A stretch of 14,952 bases of DNA from Acinetobacter bohemicus ANC 3994 (GCF_000367925.1 NZ_KB849169.1:1-14952), one strand, 5' to 3'; numbered from the stretch's first letter, positions 1 to 6,484 are shown. A program made the numbers and translations. Notes: a model not told the origin generated them from the letters alone.

Positions 1-45
1 TAACAAGATCAGATACAAGGAATGTGAGGTACGACAGGAGTTATA
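1..45. repeat. Terminal direct repeat, left copy (circular junction)
   Basis: These 45 bases are identical to the last 45 bases of the window (14908-14952). An exact terminal overlap of this kind is what a linearised circular assembly leaves, so the molecule is probably a circle of about 14,907 bp. The repeat lies inside the possible small RNA that runs rightward through the junction to the terminator at 62-92. A genuine terminal repeat of a linear element is possible but less likely given the iteron replicon. Confidence 0.85.
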
Positions 46-61
46 CCAAAGCACCCAATAC

Positions 62-92
62 GAAAAACCCCGACAGGATGTTGGGGTTTTTT
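62..92 (+). terminator. Two-way intrinsic terminator between small RNA and higA
   Basis: AACCCCGACA at 66-75 pairs with TGTTGGGGTT at 79-88, one pair being G-U, around a 3-base loop. A run of six T follows at 87-92. On the other strand the A run at 63-67 supplies a T run, so the same hairpin can end leftward transcripts from the toxin-antitoxin operon, whose last stop is at 112. Confidence 0.8.
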
Positions 93-111
93 ATTGGCTG
101 TACTTTTTAGA

Positions 112-423
112 TCAGGCTAAGTTTTCTCGAACAAACTTAGGATCAATAATGAAAAGCTTAATGAGCGATTGAGCAGCTTTACTTGGGCGTCTTGTCCCTT
201 GTTCCCAACTTTCTAAGGTTCGCTTTGATGTACCTAGAATATTGGCAAATTGTTCTTGTGTTAAATCTGCTTTTCTACGAGCAAGGGCAACATCTGTTTC
301 GGTAATCACAGTACGTTTTGCTGCATTATTCGCAAGCATATCGTCTATACCCTGCAAAATTTCTGCTTCAATATCTCTAGTTGCCTCAAAAGCTTCGATT
401 TCTTTAGCCGTTAAACGAGTCAT
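112..423 (-). CDS. higA: HigA/NadS-like Xre-family antitoxin
   Basis: A 103-aa DNA-binding antitoxin and probable autorepressor. The Xre helix-turn-helix is in the second half, around residues 45-95: LTQEQFANILGTSKRTLESW followed by EQGTRRPSKAAQSLIKL, with a recognition helix typical of HigA-2/NadS proteins. The N-terminal part, about residues 1-40, is the likely toxin-binding segment. It is the second gene of a toxin-first operon, the order usual for HigBA, and its start overlaps the 3' end of the toxin gene by 20 nt, implying coupled translation. The likely operator is the inverted repeat at 750-769 upstream of the toxin. The terminator at 62-92 follows its stop. Family assignment is firm; the subfamily name is from recall. 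Confidence 0.85.
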   Translation of the reverse strand: MTRLTAKEIEAFEATRDIEAEILQGIDDMLANNAAKRTVITETDVALARRKADLTQEQFANILGTSKRTLESWEQGTRRPSKAAQSLIKLFIIDPKFVRENLA

Positions 424-727
424 TTAGTTTCTCCACTAATAATTGAAGTGTCTTTTTACTCAGTTGGGTGGTCTCTTTTTTACTGTAGAGTGTCAGTAGC
501 CAAATCTCACCGTTTTCTAAACGGTTAAAGTAAATGACTCGAACACCAGAGCTTTTACCTCGTCCACCACTTGTCCATCTAACCTTACGAATACCACCTG
601 AATTAGGCTCAACATCACCTGCATTAGGGTTTAAAGATAAGAACGTCTTAAATTCCTCATATTCTTTTTCATCCCAATACATAAAACAAATTTTACTAAA
701 ATAAGGTGTTTCGCATATTGTTAGCAT
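404..727 (-). CDS. higB: HigB/RelE-like toxin (mRNA interferase family)
   Basis: A 107-aa protein of the RelE/ParE superfamily in its HigB-like branch. These toxins cut mRNA on the ribosome and are neutralised by the antitoxin encoded next. Visible family signs are the core SGGIRKVRWTSGGRGKSSGV, the strand RVIYFNR with a basic residue, and ENGEIWLLTLYSKKE near the C-terminus. An upstream TTG at 733 is possible, but I chose ATG at 727. AAGG lies 8 nt before that ATG, at the spacing of a ribosome binding site, and would be almost against the TTG. It sits between pdif sites P8 and P1 on the circle, a common location for toxin-antitoxin cargo in Acinetobacter plasmids. Confidence 0.85.
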   Translation of the reverse strand: MLTICETPYFSKICFMYWDEKEYEEFKTFLSLNPNAGDVEPNSGGIRKVRWTSGGRGKSSGVRVIYFNRLENGEIWLLTLYSKKETTQLSKKTLQLLVEKLNDSFNG

Positions 728-749
728 TTTCAAACCTTGAATACCACAC

Positions 750-785
750 AGTAGTATTTTAATACTACTAAGTCGTATCTGTAAA
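750..785 (-). promoter_or_regulatory. higBA promoter with overlapping operator palindrome
   Basis: AGTAGTAT at 750-757 and ATACTACT at 762-769 form a perfect 8-bp inverted repeat with a 4-base centre. On the minus strand a -35-like TTTACA (780-785) and a -10-like TAAAAT (756-761) are 18 bp apart, so the -10 falls inside the palindrome. This fits autorepression by the antitoxin or the toxin-antitoxin complex, as is usual in this family. Binding itself is inferred. Confidence 0.6.
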
Positions 786-848
786 GAAACTAAATTGCTC
801 CGAGATTATCGAAAACCTATTTTTTTGTTAAATGGGAGTATTTTGAGC

Positions 849-877
849 ACATTCGGCTCACAATATGAGCCGAATGT
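849..877. repeat. Perfect 12-bp inverted repeat, role unknown
   Basis: ACATTCGGCTCA at 849-860 and TGAGCCGAATGT at 866-877 form a perfect stem with a 5-base loop. No T run follows on either strand, so it is not an obvious terminator. It sits between the higBA promoter and pdif P1. A protein-binding site or a leftover terminator stem are possible readings. Confidence 0.5.
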
Positions 878-938
878 AATGGTTAATCAGCTCATGTATC
901 TATCTAGGAAATTTCTACTTGGGAATAACAACTGATGA

Positions 939-966
939 ATTTCGTATAAGAGATTTTATGTTAAAT
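939..966 (+). other. pdif site P1 (XerC-spacer-XerD)
   Basis: XerC half ATTTCGTATAA (939-949), spacer GAGATT (950-955), XerD half TTATGTTAAAT (956-966). Both halves match the Acinetobacter pdif consensus exactly. Orientation is C/D on the plus strand. It is the left boundary of the Septu-like module, paired with the oppositely oriented P2. Confidence 0.9.
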
Positions 967-1115
967 AATTTTTTTATAAATTCTTTCAGATTGTAATTAC
1001 CTACAGAGGAAATAAAACTATATATCTTTTAGATATTATATTGTCCATAAAAATTTATATTGTAATGTAGTAATTATATGCTTAAAATTTTATTTTTTAA
1101 TAAATTTTTAAATTT
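967..1115 (+). promoter_or_regulatory. AT-rich leader of the ptuAB operon with a possible -1 slip site
   Basis: This stretch is almost pure A/T. It contains GAGGAAAT near 1010 and an upstream ATG at 1078 that opens a 13-codon reading frame ending at TGA 1117-1119, overlapping the ATG of the ATPase gene. The upstream frame contains T TTA AAT (1107-1113) in the phase of a classical -1 slippery heptamer. A slip there would join the short frame to the ATPase frame. No Shine-Dalgarno sequence is visible before 1116, which makes the annotated start weak. Confidence 0.4.
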
Positions 1116-2294
1116 ATGAGCTTAAGTTTAGTAAAAAATAGTTCATCAAAAATTAATATTTTGATTGGTGAGAATGGGCAAGGTAAAACTCGTATTCTAG
1201 ATAGTATCGCCTTGCATTTTAAGGATAATCGGAAAAATTTAATTACCATTAATAATCCTAGAGGTAAAAATTTAATAAAAAGATCATCTAAATTTTTATT
1301 TCCAAATCATAGAGCTAGTGACTTAAACTCCGTTGTTCATAAGTTGTTAACGCAAACTTTTAATTTGTTGGAAAAAAACAAATATAATGAAATCGAAAAT
1401 AGATTTTTTAAGATAGCTAGAATGCTCGATTATCTTGGATTTGAAAGTCAAATTTTTTTCTCTGTTAAAGATAATATTTTAAAAAAGGACTTTCTGAATG
1501 ATGATATTTTTGATGGAGATTATGATGAATCATATTTAATTAGTTCGCTTCTTGATTATTTAGATATCAAAGAAGATGACTCAGGAAATAAATATGTATG
1601 TATTGATTTTATAGAAGATATTTATGGTGAAACAGAAAATTCAATAAAATTTTTATATTTAATAAAATATTATTGGAATGAAAATATTGAGACACATCTT
1701 ATTAATAAAGAAACAAGTTTAATCTTAAGGTTTAATCAATTAAGCTCAGGAGAGAGAAATATAATTCTAAGCATATTTTTTATCTCTATTTCCCTATCTG
1801 ATAACAAAGAAAATATATTGATTATAGATGAACCAGAAATAAGTCTTCATCCAAAATGGCAAATTGATTATTTAGATAATATTAGTGATTTATTTTATTT
1901 GCATGATATTAGAATATATATAGCAACGCACTCCCCATTAATTTTAACAAACTTATTTTTTGAAAAAGAAAAAAAAGTAGATCTTTCATATACTATATTT
2001 CATGTAAAAAATTCAAATGTAAGAATTGTTGAAGATGAAAATGAAAAAAGTATAGAAGCTATATATTGGAATATATTTGGAATATTAACACCTCAGAGCT
2101 CCTTCTTATCTAGAAAAATTACTGAATTACTTAATAAACTAACTTTAGGAAAAATATCTTTAGACGAGGTTTTATCTGAATTAGATGTTTATATAGAGGC
2201 ATCCCATGATTTCAATCAAATATCTTGGTTAGAAGAATTGAAAGAAAAAATTATTCTAAATAATGATAAATTACAAGTGGTTGCCAAGAAATGA
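1116..2294 (+). CDS. ptuA: Septu-type ATPase (PtuA-like, AAA_21/ABC-type)
   Basis: A 392-aa ATPase of the SMC/ABC-like AAA_21 class. Walker A is GENGQGKT at residues 18-25. An ABC-signature-like QLSSGER lies at 208-214. Walker B LIIDEPE has the catalytic pair near D238/E239, followed by SLHP, and an H-loop ATHSP has H272. The insert between Walker A and the signature is the long arm typical of defence ATPases. Its stop overlaps the start of the HNH gene (ATGA), so the two are made together as in Septu, where PtuA ATPase and PtuB nuclease act as a complex against phage. Oddly, only 17 residues precede Walker A, so the first beta-strand of the fold is missing. An in-frame TAA at 1101-1103 rules out a longer start. 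Codon use is far more AT-rich than in the backbone genes, suggesting foreign origin. Confidence 0.75.
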   Translation: MSLSLVKNSSSKINILIGENGQGKTRILDSIALHFKDNRKNLITINNPRGKNLIKRSSKFLFPNHRASDLNSVVHKLLTQTFNLLEKNKYNEIENRFFKIARMLDYLGFESQIFFSVKDNILKKDFLNDDIFDGDYDESYLISSLLDYLDIKEDDSGNKYVCIDFIEDIYGETENSIKFLYLIKYYWNENIETHLINKETSLILRFNQLSSGERNIILSIFFISISLSDNKENILIIDEPEISLHPKWQIDYLDNISDLFYLHDIRIYIATHSPLILTNLFFEKEKKVDLSYTIFHVKNSNVRIVEDENEKSIEAIYWNIFGILTPQSSFLSRKITELLNKLTLGKISLDEVLSELDVYIEASHDFNQISWLEELKEKIILNNDKLQVVAKK

Positions 2295-2941
2295 CATTTG
2301 ACGAATCAGATATCATAGCGATAGATCTTGCTCATAGAGAGCCAGAAGTTTGGTACTCAAAAAATTTAGAAAATGTCAAAACTAAAATAAAAGATTATTT
2401 GCTGACTACTTGTACTCATTGCTGCTATTGTTTAAGACCATTTACTGGAGAGTTTAGAATGGTAATTGATATTGAACATATTTTACCTTCTTCCATTTTT
2501 AGAGAATTAACTTTTGATCTAAATAACTTATCTTTATCTTGTAAAAGATGTAATATGAAAATAAAAAAAGATAGAGTCGATTTTTTGAATGGAAATTTAT
2601 TAAAGATTACTCAATATTTACAAAGTAAAGAAAAAGTATTTAGATACATTGAAATGTGTGAGAGAGGGATTAAAATTAATACCTTAACTAAATTCATATA
2701 TTCCAGTAATAGCTATAAATTTATCCACCCTTCATTAGATGATTATTCTCAGCATTTAGGATATCTTAGTATTCAAATTAATAACAAAAATTTCTCAATA
2801 TATAGTCCTAAAACAGATAAAGGAGTTTATACAAAAGATTTTTTTAAATTAAGTGAACTCGAAGCGAAAGACTTAAATGTTATTCAATTACTACCTGAAC
2901 AAGATAACCTTTCAGAGTATAATATTCCTCCAATAGTATAA
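2291..2941 (+). CDS. ptuB: Septu-type HNH endonuclease (PtuB-like)
   Basis: A 216-aa predicted HNH nuclease. A zinc ribbon is formed by C44-x-x-C47 and C84-x-x-C87. The HNH core is IEHILP with H63, then NNLSLSCKRCN with N79 and N88, and a basic KIKKDR tail. This spacing matches the TIGR02646/PtuB-type HNH proteins found with Septu ATPases and with some retrons. The C-terminal half, roughly residues 105-216, shows no motif I recognise and may bind the ATPase. Translation starts at the ATGA overlap with ptuA. No reverse transcriptase is nearby, so a retron-linked version is unlikely. The stop is 11 bp before pdif P2, so the operon exactly fills its module. Confidence 0.78.
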   Translation: MTFDESDIIAIDLAHREPEVWYSKNLENVKTKIKDYLLTTCTHCCYCLRPFTGEFRMVIDIEHILPSSIFRELTFDLNNLSLSCKRCNMKIKKDRVDFLNGNLLKITQYLQSKEKVFRYIEMCERGIKINTLTKFIYSSNSYKFIHPSLDDYSQHLGYLSIQINNKNFSIYSPKTDKGVYTKDFFKLSELEAKDLNVIQLLPEQDNLSEYNIPPIV

Positions 2942-2952
2942 AGAGCGGCTAA

Positions 2953-2980
2953 AATTAACATAATACACCTTATACGAAAT
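2953..2980 (-). other. pdif site P2 (XerD-spacer-XerC)
   Basis: On the plus strand AATTAACATAA (2953-2963), spacer TACACC (2964-2969), TTATACGAAAT (2970-2980), so the XerC/XerD order reads on the minus strand. Both halves are near-consensus. It belongs to a 32-bp block (2949-2980) repeated exactly at 3659-3690 around P4. Confidence 0.9.
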
Positions 2981-3024
2981 TTGAAAAATGAGATTATCTT
3001 TTTGATAATTAAAGAAATTTAAAA

Positions 3025-3052
3025 AATTCGTATAATGGCCATTATGTTAAAT
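3025..3052 (+). other. pdif site P3 (XerC-spacer-XerD)
   Basis: AATTCGTATAA (3025-3035, one difference from the consensus XerC half), spacer TGGCCA (3036-3041), TTATGTTAAAT (3042-3052, perfect XerD half). It lies only 44 bp after P2, in the opposite orientation, and opens the small membrane-protein module that P4 closes. Confidence 0.87.
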
Positions 3053-3143
3053 AGACTAATGAAGCTGCCCTTGGAAGATGCTAAATAAGACTACACTTTC
3101 ATTGAAAATAGTGTGCAACAAAAACAAAAGAATCTTCATTTTA

Positions 3144-3314
3144 TTAAAAATTATTTGTCAAAAATAAGAGAGATAAATAAAAATTTACGCACCCCAAAAT
3201 AAAAATAAAAATGGACAATTTTGTTGTAAATCTTTTTTTTCTTAGAAAAATATATACTAAGAAAATAGACAAAGTTAAAGTGCTAAGACTTAAATATAAA
3301 AACCAGTTTGACAA
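3144..3314 (-). CDS. Tiny hydrophobic membrane protein, unknown function
   Basis: A 56-aa product with two predicted membrane segments: about residues 4-24 (FLYLSLSTLTLSIFLVYIFL), a short basic loop RKKRFTTK, then a second segment SIFIFILGCVNFYLSLLFL. The frame opens further upstream with a TTG at 3347, but I prefer the TTG at 3312-3314. A strong ribosome binding site, GGAGGA on the minus strand (3319-3324), sits 4 nt before it. That start follows the stop of the neighbouring membrane gene by 14 nt, making a tight two-gene operon. No family recognised. Its size and charge pattern would suit a toxin-like or accessory membrane peptide, but this is a guess. Confidence 0.5.
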   Translation of the reverse strand: MSNWFLYLSLSTLTLSIFLVYIFLRKKRFTTKLSIFIFILGCVNFYLSLLFLTNNF

Positions 3315-3328
3315 AGGTTCCTCCAAAT

Positions 3329-3622
3329 TTAAAAATCTGTTCTCCAAACAACAGCATATGGAATTATAATACTTAATAAAAAGTATAAACCGATATGAAA
3401 ACTTATTAATTGGAGAAGGAGAATAAGAAGAATGTTACCAACTAAAAATAGTAGGAACATCACAAAGAATGGGGCTTGTGTAGTGTTAAAATTATTAATT
3501 GCAACATTATATGAAATGACGTTTAAACCAATCCCAATTAAAAAATAAAAAAAATAAACATAAATTGGCAAATTGGTCATATAGATATAATTAAGTACCA
3601 CAGCTTTAGCCTCTCTAATCAT
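3329..3622 (-). CDS. Small multi-pass membrane protein, unknown function
   Basis: A 97-aa, very hydrophobic protein with about three membrane segments: residues 18-38 (LPIYVYFFYFLIGIGLNVI), 50-72 (APFFVMFLLFLVGNILLILL) and 74-92 (LISFHIGLYFLLSIIIPYAV). It starts at ATG 3622 with a weak ribosome binding site; an internal ATG at codon 15 is a possible alternative start. A TATAAAAT-like -10 element lies just upstream on the minus strand, next to pdif P4. It is the first gene of the pdif module 3025-3690. No family recognised. Confidence 0.55.
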   Translation of the reverse strand: MIREAKAVVLNYIYMTNLPIYVYFFYFLIGIGLNVISYNVAINNFNTTQAPFFVMFLLFLVGNILLILLLQLISFHIGLYFLLSIIIPYAVVWRTDF

Positions 3623-3662
3623 CTCAGGTAACCATATTTTATAGTTTTTAAAGTTTTCCTAA

Positions 3663-3690
3663 AATTAACATAATACACCTTATACGAAAT
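3663..3690 (-). other. pdif site P4 (XerD-spacer-XerC)
   Basis: AATTAACATAA (3663-3673), spacer TACACC (3674-3679), TTATACGAAAT (3680-3690). Sequence and orientation are identical to P2, and the two share 32 bp in all. XerCD recombination between P2 and P4 would therefore delete 710 bp carrying P3 and the two membrane genes. Confidence 0.9.
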
Positions 3691-3736
3691 GCGCTTTTTA
3701 TTATCATATAAATCATTAGTTTAACTGTTTCATCAA

Positions 3737-3766
3737 AGCCCAATCCTCACCGATTGGGCTTTTTTG
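3737..3766 (+). terminator. Intrinsic terminator with no upstream partner gene
   Basis: AGCCCAATC (3737-3745) and GATTGGGCT (3752-3760) form a perfect 9-bp stem with a 6-base loop, followed by a T run at 3760-3765. It points rightward, yet the genes to its left are on the minus strand. It probably ended a gene that was lost when the pdif module at 3025-3690 was acquired, or it insulates the backbone from module transcription. Confidence 0.75.
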
Positions 3767-3934
3767 TTGATTTGTCACGTTCCACGCTTAATAAGTGATC
3801 AAAGTTCCACGGTTTTGTTCATCTCAGTTAAACAATCCTGAGTAATCATAGGCTCTAAAAAACCAAATCTCAAAGTGTCTTTTCTTTGGCTCCGGATAGA
3901 CTTCTTTTCTCAAAAATATATGACATTAAATGTG

Positions 3935-3952
3935 GTTTAAGCTAACTTAAAC
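3935..3952. promoter_or_regulatory. Operator-like palindrome upstream of the Xre regulator
   Basis: GTTTAAG (3935-3941) and CTTAAAC (3946-3952) form a perfect 7-bp inverted repeat with a 4-base centre. It ends 30 bp before the start of the HipB-like gene, a normal place for an autoregulatory operator. No certain -35/-10 pair could be assigned around it. Confidence 0.45.
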
Positions 3953-3982
3953 AGGAAATAATGTCGGTTTTTTGGGGTTTTT

Positions 3983-4318
3983 ATGAAGAAGTCCTCTAGT
4001 CAGTTTTTGATGTTTGGCGTAGAAGAGTTGCTCCAACAAGTTGGACAAAATATTAGAACTGCAAGAATTCGTAGGAATCTGACAATTCTGGAGTTAGCCA
4101 ATCGAGTCCATGTCGATGAACGGACTATTAGCCGACTAGAAAAGGGTGATCCCAGTATTAATTTTAAGAACTTGGTGACGGTTTTAATGGTATTTGGTCT
4201 GGAGGATTCTGTTTTTGATATTGCTCATCCAAACGCAGATGAAGTCGGAAGGGCCCTAGAATTACAAAAACAGCCTAAGCGGGTTCGGAAAATGGACCAA
4301 CTGAGTGATGATTTCTAA
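3983..4318 (+). CDS. HipB-like Xre transcriptional regulator, without HipA
   Basis: A 111-aa regulator. A central helix-turn-helix spans about residues 20-75: VGQNIRTARIRRNLTILELA, then RVHVDERTISRLEKGDPSIN and a C-terminal FKNLVTVLMVFGLEDSVFDI. This is the layout of HipB-type antitoxins and other Xre regulators. The tail (about 90-111) is basic then acidic. GGGG 5 nt before the ATG serves as ribosome binding site. No kinase-like HipA gene follows; the next gene is convergent, with only 3 nt between the stops. It may regulate itself through the palindrome at 3935-3952, or act on the replication genes next door. The family is clear, the target is not. Confidence 0.7.
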   Translation: MKKSSSQFLMFGVEELLQQVGQNIRTARIRRNLTILELANRVHVDERTISRLEKGDPSINFKNLVTVLMVFGLEDSVFDIAHPNADEVGRALELQKQPKRVRKMDQLSDDF

Positions 4319-4321
4319 GAA

Positions 4322-4864
4322 CTAACCGTTAGGTAGGAAAAAGCGACTTAAGAAGCCCCGTTTTTCTGGTTCTGGCTCTACATGTTCAGGAACAGAAATG
4401 CAGTTATTCTCGATCACCTCTGGCTCTTCTGGTGGTATTGCTATCACCTCTTCTTTTTCTTTTGTAGTAGGTTCAGAGTGAGCTGGTTCTGGATTGATAG
4501 ATGTAGTGGTATATGGTCTAGGTGCTTCTAATAAGCGTTGCATAGCTTCAATCTGTTCCTGATAGAAAGATTCGCGCTCTAAAGACTGATTTTCTCTAAA
4601 TAGTGATTGATTCAATTGTTTTTCTAGTATATCAACTTGGCGTTTTAATAAGTCAATTTCTGTTAAGTTTTGACTGTTAGTTGATTGACTTTGATTGACA
4701 CCAGAATCCTTTTTCTGAGGTTCACCAAATACTCTTAGAGCTTCTGAAAAGTCAATTAAACCATCAGAACCTTTGGATAAATTTCCTTTGTTAATATGAG
4801 CATAGACAGCCTGTCTTGAATATCCATATAATTTTGCTAATTCTGAAACTGACAATTTTTTCAT
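4322..4864 (-). CDS. Plasmid replication-associated DNA-binding protein (HTH plus coiled coil)
   Basis: A 180-aa protein. An N-terminal winged/MerR-like helix-turn-helix covers residues 1-45 (MKKLSVSELAKLYGYSRQAV and FSEALRVFG). A coiled coil follows at about 66-112 (LLKRQVDILEKQLNQS and neighbours), then a proline/glutamate-rich linker at about 115-165, and a short basic hydrophobic tail RGFLSRFF. Proteins of this build are often encoded directly after rep in Acinetobacter plasmids and are annotated as replication DNA-binding proteins; their exact role, copy control or partition, is not settled. It lies 67 nt after rep on the same strand. The 13-bp palindrome in that gap (4910-4922) is a likely binding site for it. 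Confidence 0.7.
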   Translation of the reverse strand: MKKLSVSELAKLYGYSRQAVYAHINKGNLSKGSDGLIDFSEALRVFGEPQKKDSGVNQSQSTNSQNLTEIDLLKRQVDILEKQLNQSLFRENQSLERESFYQEQIEAMQRLLEAPRPYTTTSINPEPAHSEPTTKEKEEVIAIPPEEPEVIENNCISVPEHVEPEPEKRGFLSRFFLPNG

Positions 4865-4897
4865 AGTTGTAAACTGTTATTCAACTGGTGTTAATAC

Positions 4898-4922
4898 TTG
4901 ACTGTTAAGTTGACAATGTCAA
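4898..4922. promoter_or_regulatory. Palindrome in the rep-accessory gap
   Basis: TTGACA-A-TGTCAA at 4910-4922 is a perfect 13-bp palindrome. Next to it TTGACTGTTA (4898-4907) recurs exactly inside the accessory gene at 4670-4679, where further TTGA-type repeats follow. This looks like a cluster of sites for a plasmid-encoded DNA-binding protein, most simply the HTH protein at 4322-4864. Binding is inferred. Confidence 0.45.
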
Positions 4923-4931
4923 TTGACAGAA

Positions 4932-5870
4932 TCATTTAAAGCCCACTTGTTTTAGGTATGGAAGATATTCTTGTACTTTCTTTGGTTTAGTTAATTCTAA
5001 AGAAATTCTGATAGCAAAATCATCGTAACTTTCGCCAACTTGACTATATTTCGCTGCAAATGAAGAGTCATGAGCAAGTTTATTGGAGAATAAAAGGATT
5101 TGTTTATCTGTAACTATTGGGAACATATCCAAAGTTTCAGTATTAGTCGTTTTTAATTTTTTTAGACTATTGGGAGGATTTTTTTGTTTAAAGAAAAAAC
5201 TGAACCCAGTGATTGTTCGACCATTCTTATGCTGTTCGTATTGCACAAGAATATCTGTAAGTTCATTAATTTGTTTAATGGCTGGTTCTAATACTCGACT
5301 TTTAAAATTCACCATTTTTTGATATTCACCATTTTCTAGTCCTAATTTATGCCGAAAATCTTCTAATTCTAGGATAGGTGTCTTTCCAGTTTCACGCCAT
5401 GCTATAAGCATTTCATAAAGTCTAATGCCGTATTTACTGGTAACTTGTGAAACCTGTTTTAATTGGTAACTTGTAAAGTGTTTTTCTAAGCGAGTAATTA
5501 AGGGAACAACATCTGGTGCAAATGTGACTTGTAAAACTGCTAAATCATCAACATAAGCTATTCGACTGACCCAACGTGATTTGACTACAATTTCTTTGTT
5601 TGTATCTTTATGGGTTTCTTTAAATGAAAATTTTCTTTCAAAAAGAGTATTTACAGCATTTTTTAAAGCACTATAAGCAGCCTCTTTAGTCACATTAAAC
5701 TGACTAGCGTAATCAGAAGCATGTATTTCTAACTTGCTATCAGAGGTTATACCTTGCCCAGTTTCTCTTGCTCTAATAATTGATAGTAATACCAATCTTT
5801 GTTCTGTAACTTCCAGATTGTAACTAGCATTAATAAGAATATTATCTTTAACGACTAAATTATTTGTCAT
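4932..5870 (-). CDS. repM: Replication initiator, Rep_3 superfamily (RepM-like)
   Basis: A 312-aa iteron-binding initiator that opens the plasmid origin and recruits host replication proteins. The N-terminal winged-helix domain (about 1-130) contains LVVKDNILINASYNLEVTEQ and the family-typical RLVLLSIIRARETG. The second winged helix (about 130-230) contains SYQLKQVSQVTSKYGIRLYE, the hallmark Rep_3 motif, then DFRHKLGL and FKSRVLEPAIKQINE. The C-terminal 80 residues are variable, as usual. Start ATG 5868-5870 is chosen from the conserved N-terminus; no good Shine-Dalgarno sequence is seen. The four iterons begin 58 bp upstream, with an inverted half-iteron between them and the start, which suggests autorepression by Rep dimers. 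Confidence 0.92.
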   Translation of the reverse strand: MTNNLVVKDNILINASYNLEVTEQRLVLLSIIRARETGQGITSDSKLEIHASDYASQFNVTKEAAYSALKNAVNTLFERKFSFKETHKDTNKEIVVKSRWVSRIAYVDDLAVLQVTFAPDVVPLITRLEKHFTSYQLKQVSQVTSKYGIRLYEMLIAWRETGKTPILELEDFRHKLGLENGEYQKMVNFKSRVLEPAIKQINELTDILVQYEQHKNGRTITGFSFFFKQKNPPNSLKKLKTTNTETLDMFPIVTDKQILLFSNKLAHDSSFAAKYSQVGESYDDFAIRISLELTKPKKVQEYLPYLKQVGFK

Positions 5871-5897
5871 GAGACTATATAAGTTTTAAATATTATT

Positions 5898-5906
5898 AAG
5901 ACTACA
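5898..5906 (-). promoter_or_regulatory. Inverted half-iteron in the rep promoter region
   Basis: AAGACTACA is the reverse complement of the iteron core TGTAGTCTT. It lies between the rep start (5870) and the first iteron (5929). In other Rep_3 plasmids such as pSC101 and R6K, inverted iteron fragments at this place bind Rep dimers and repress rep. The same role is inferred here. Confidence 0.5.
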
Positions 5907-5928
5907 TTACCAGTTAGTGTAATCAAAT

Positions 5929-6015
5929 ACAAAGAGATTGTAGTCTTATGACAAAGAGATTGTAGTCTTATGACAAAGAGATTGTAGTCTTATGACAAAG
6001 AGATTGTAGTCTTAT
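5929..6015 (+). repeat. Four tandem 22-bp iterons (replication origin)
   Basis: Copies begin at 5929, 5951, 5973 and 5995. The unit starts ACAAAGAGATTGTAGTC and ends TTATG. The first three are identical; the fourth differs only in its last base. The 22-bp period, close to two helical turns, puts all copies on one face of the DNA. They lie directly upstream of rep and are the expected Rep binding sites. Confidence 0.93.
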
Positions 6016-6480
6016 CAACTCTGAAATCCTTTGTTTATAATGCTTTCAGCTCGCCTAAAAGCATTTAAAAACATTAAAAATAATTAAAAACATAGAAGCC
6101 TAAAAAAAAATTGTGGATAACTGAAAAATTGCCCTTGGTTTTCGCTATGCTCAAACTCTATTGAATCTCGCTTACGCTCGATTCGGGGGCAATTTTTGAC
6201 TTAATACCAAGGTGAATTTAAGAAAAAGCAACAGCAAGATCAAAAGCAACTCGGAATTCGCTTCGCTCATAAAATTTTTTGCTCGCTTCGCTCGGTCTAG
6301 ACTCAATTTTCTACATGTAATTCAAAATTATTTGGATTCTGAAATTTTAAAAAATGTTTTTCAGAGAGTCTAGGCGCGAATTTTCTTGGTTCGCTCGTAG
6401 ACACTCGCTCTATATATACTGATTAGAAGCTCATTTTTACGTTTTTAGCCTGTTTACAGATTTTTATGATGTTAGGTAGC
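6016..6480. other. Origin flank: AT-rich stretch, DnaA box, inverted repeats, no gene
   Basis: This non-coding stretch has an A-rich segment at about 6058-6110, a candidate melting region. A perfect DnaA box follows, TTATCCACA on the minus strand at 6112-6120. AAAAATTGCCC (6124-6134) is inverted at 6187-6197, and CTAGACTC (6297-6304) at 6366-6373. The segment is littered with TTCGCTCG-type words, for example GCTCGCTTCGCTCGG at 6281-6295. Together with the iterons it makes a standard Rep_3 origin. The role of the repeated CGCTCG words is not known to me. Confidence 0.6.
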
Positions 6481-6484
6481 ATTT

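Noticed and set aside
242..427. Plus-strand frame opposite higA
   Set aside because: Pure shadow of the antitoxin gene, with no signals of its own.
939..2980. Retron reading of the ATPase/HNH pair
   Set aside because: Some retrons use PtuAB-type effectors, but there is no reverse transcriptase anywhere in the window and the operon fills its module completely.
3056..3090. Short frame ending MKLPLEDAK after pdif P3
   Set aside because: Could be the tail of a lost gene, but nine residues are too few to support.
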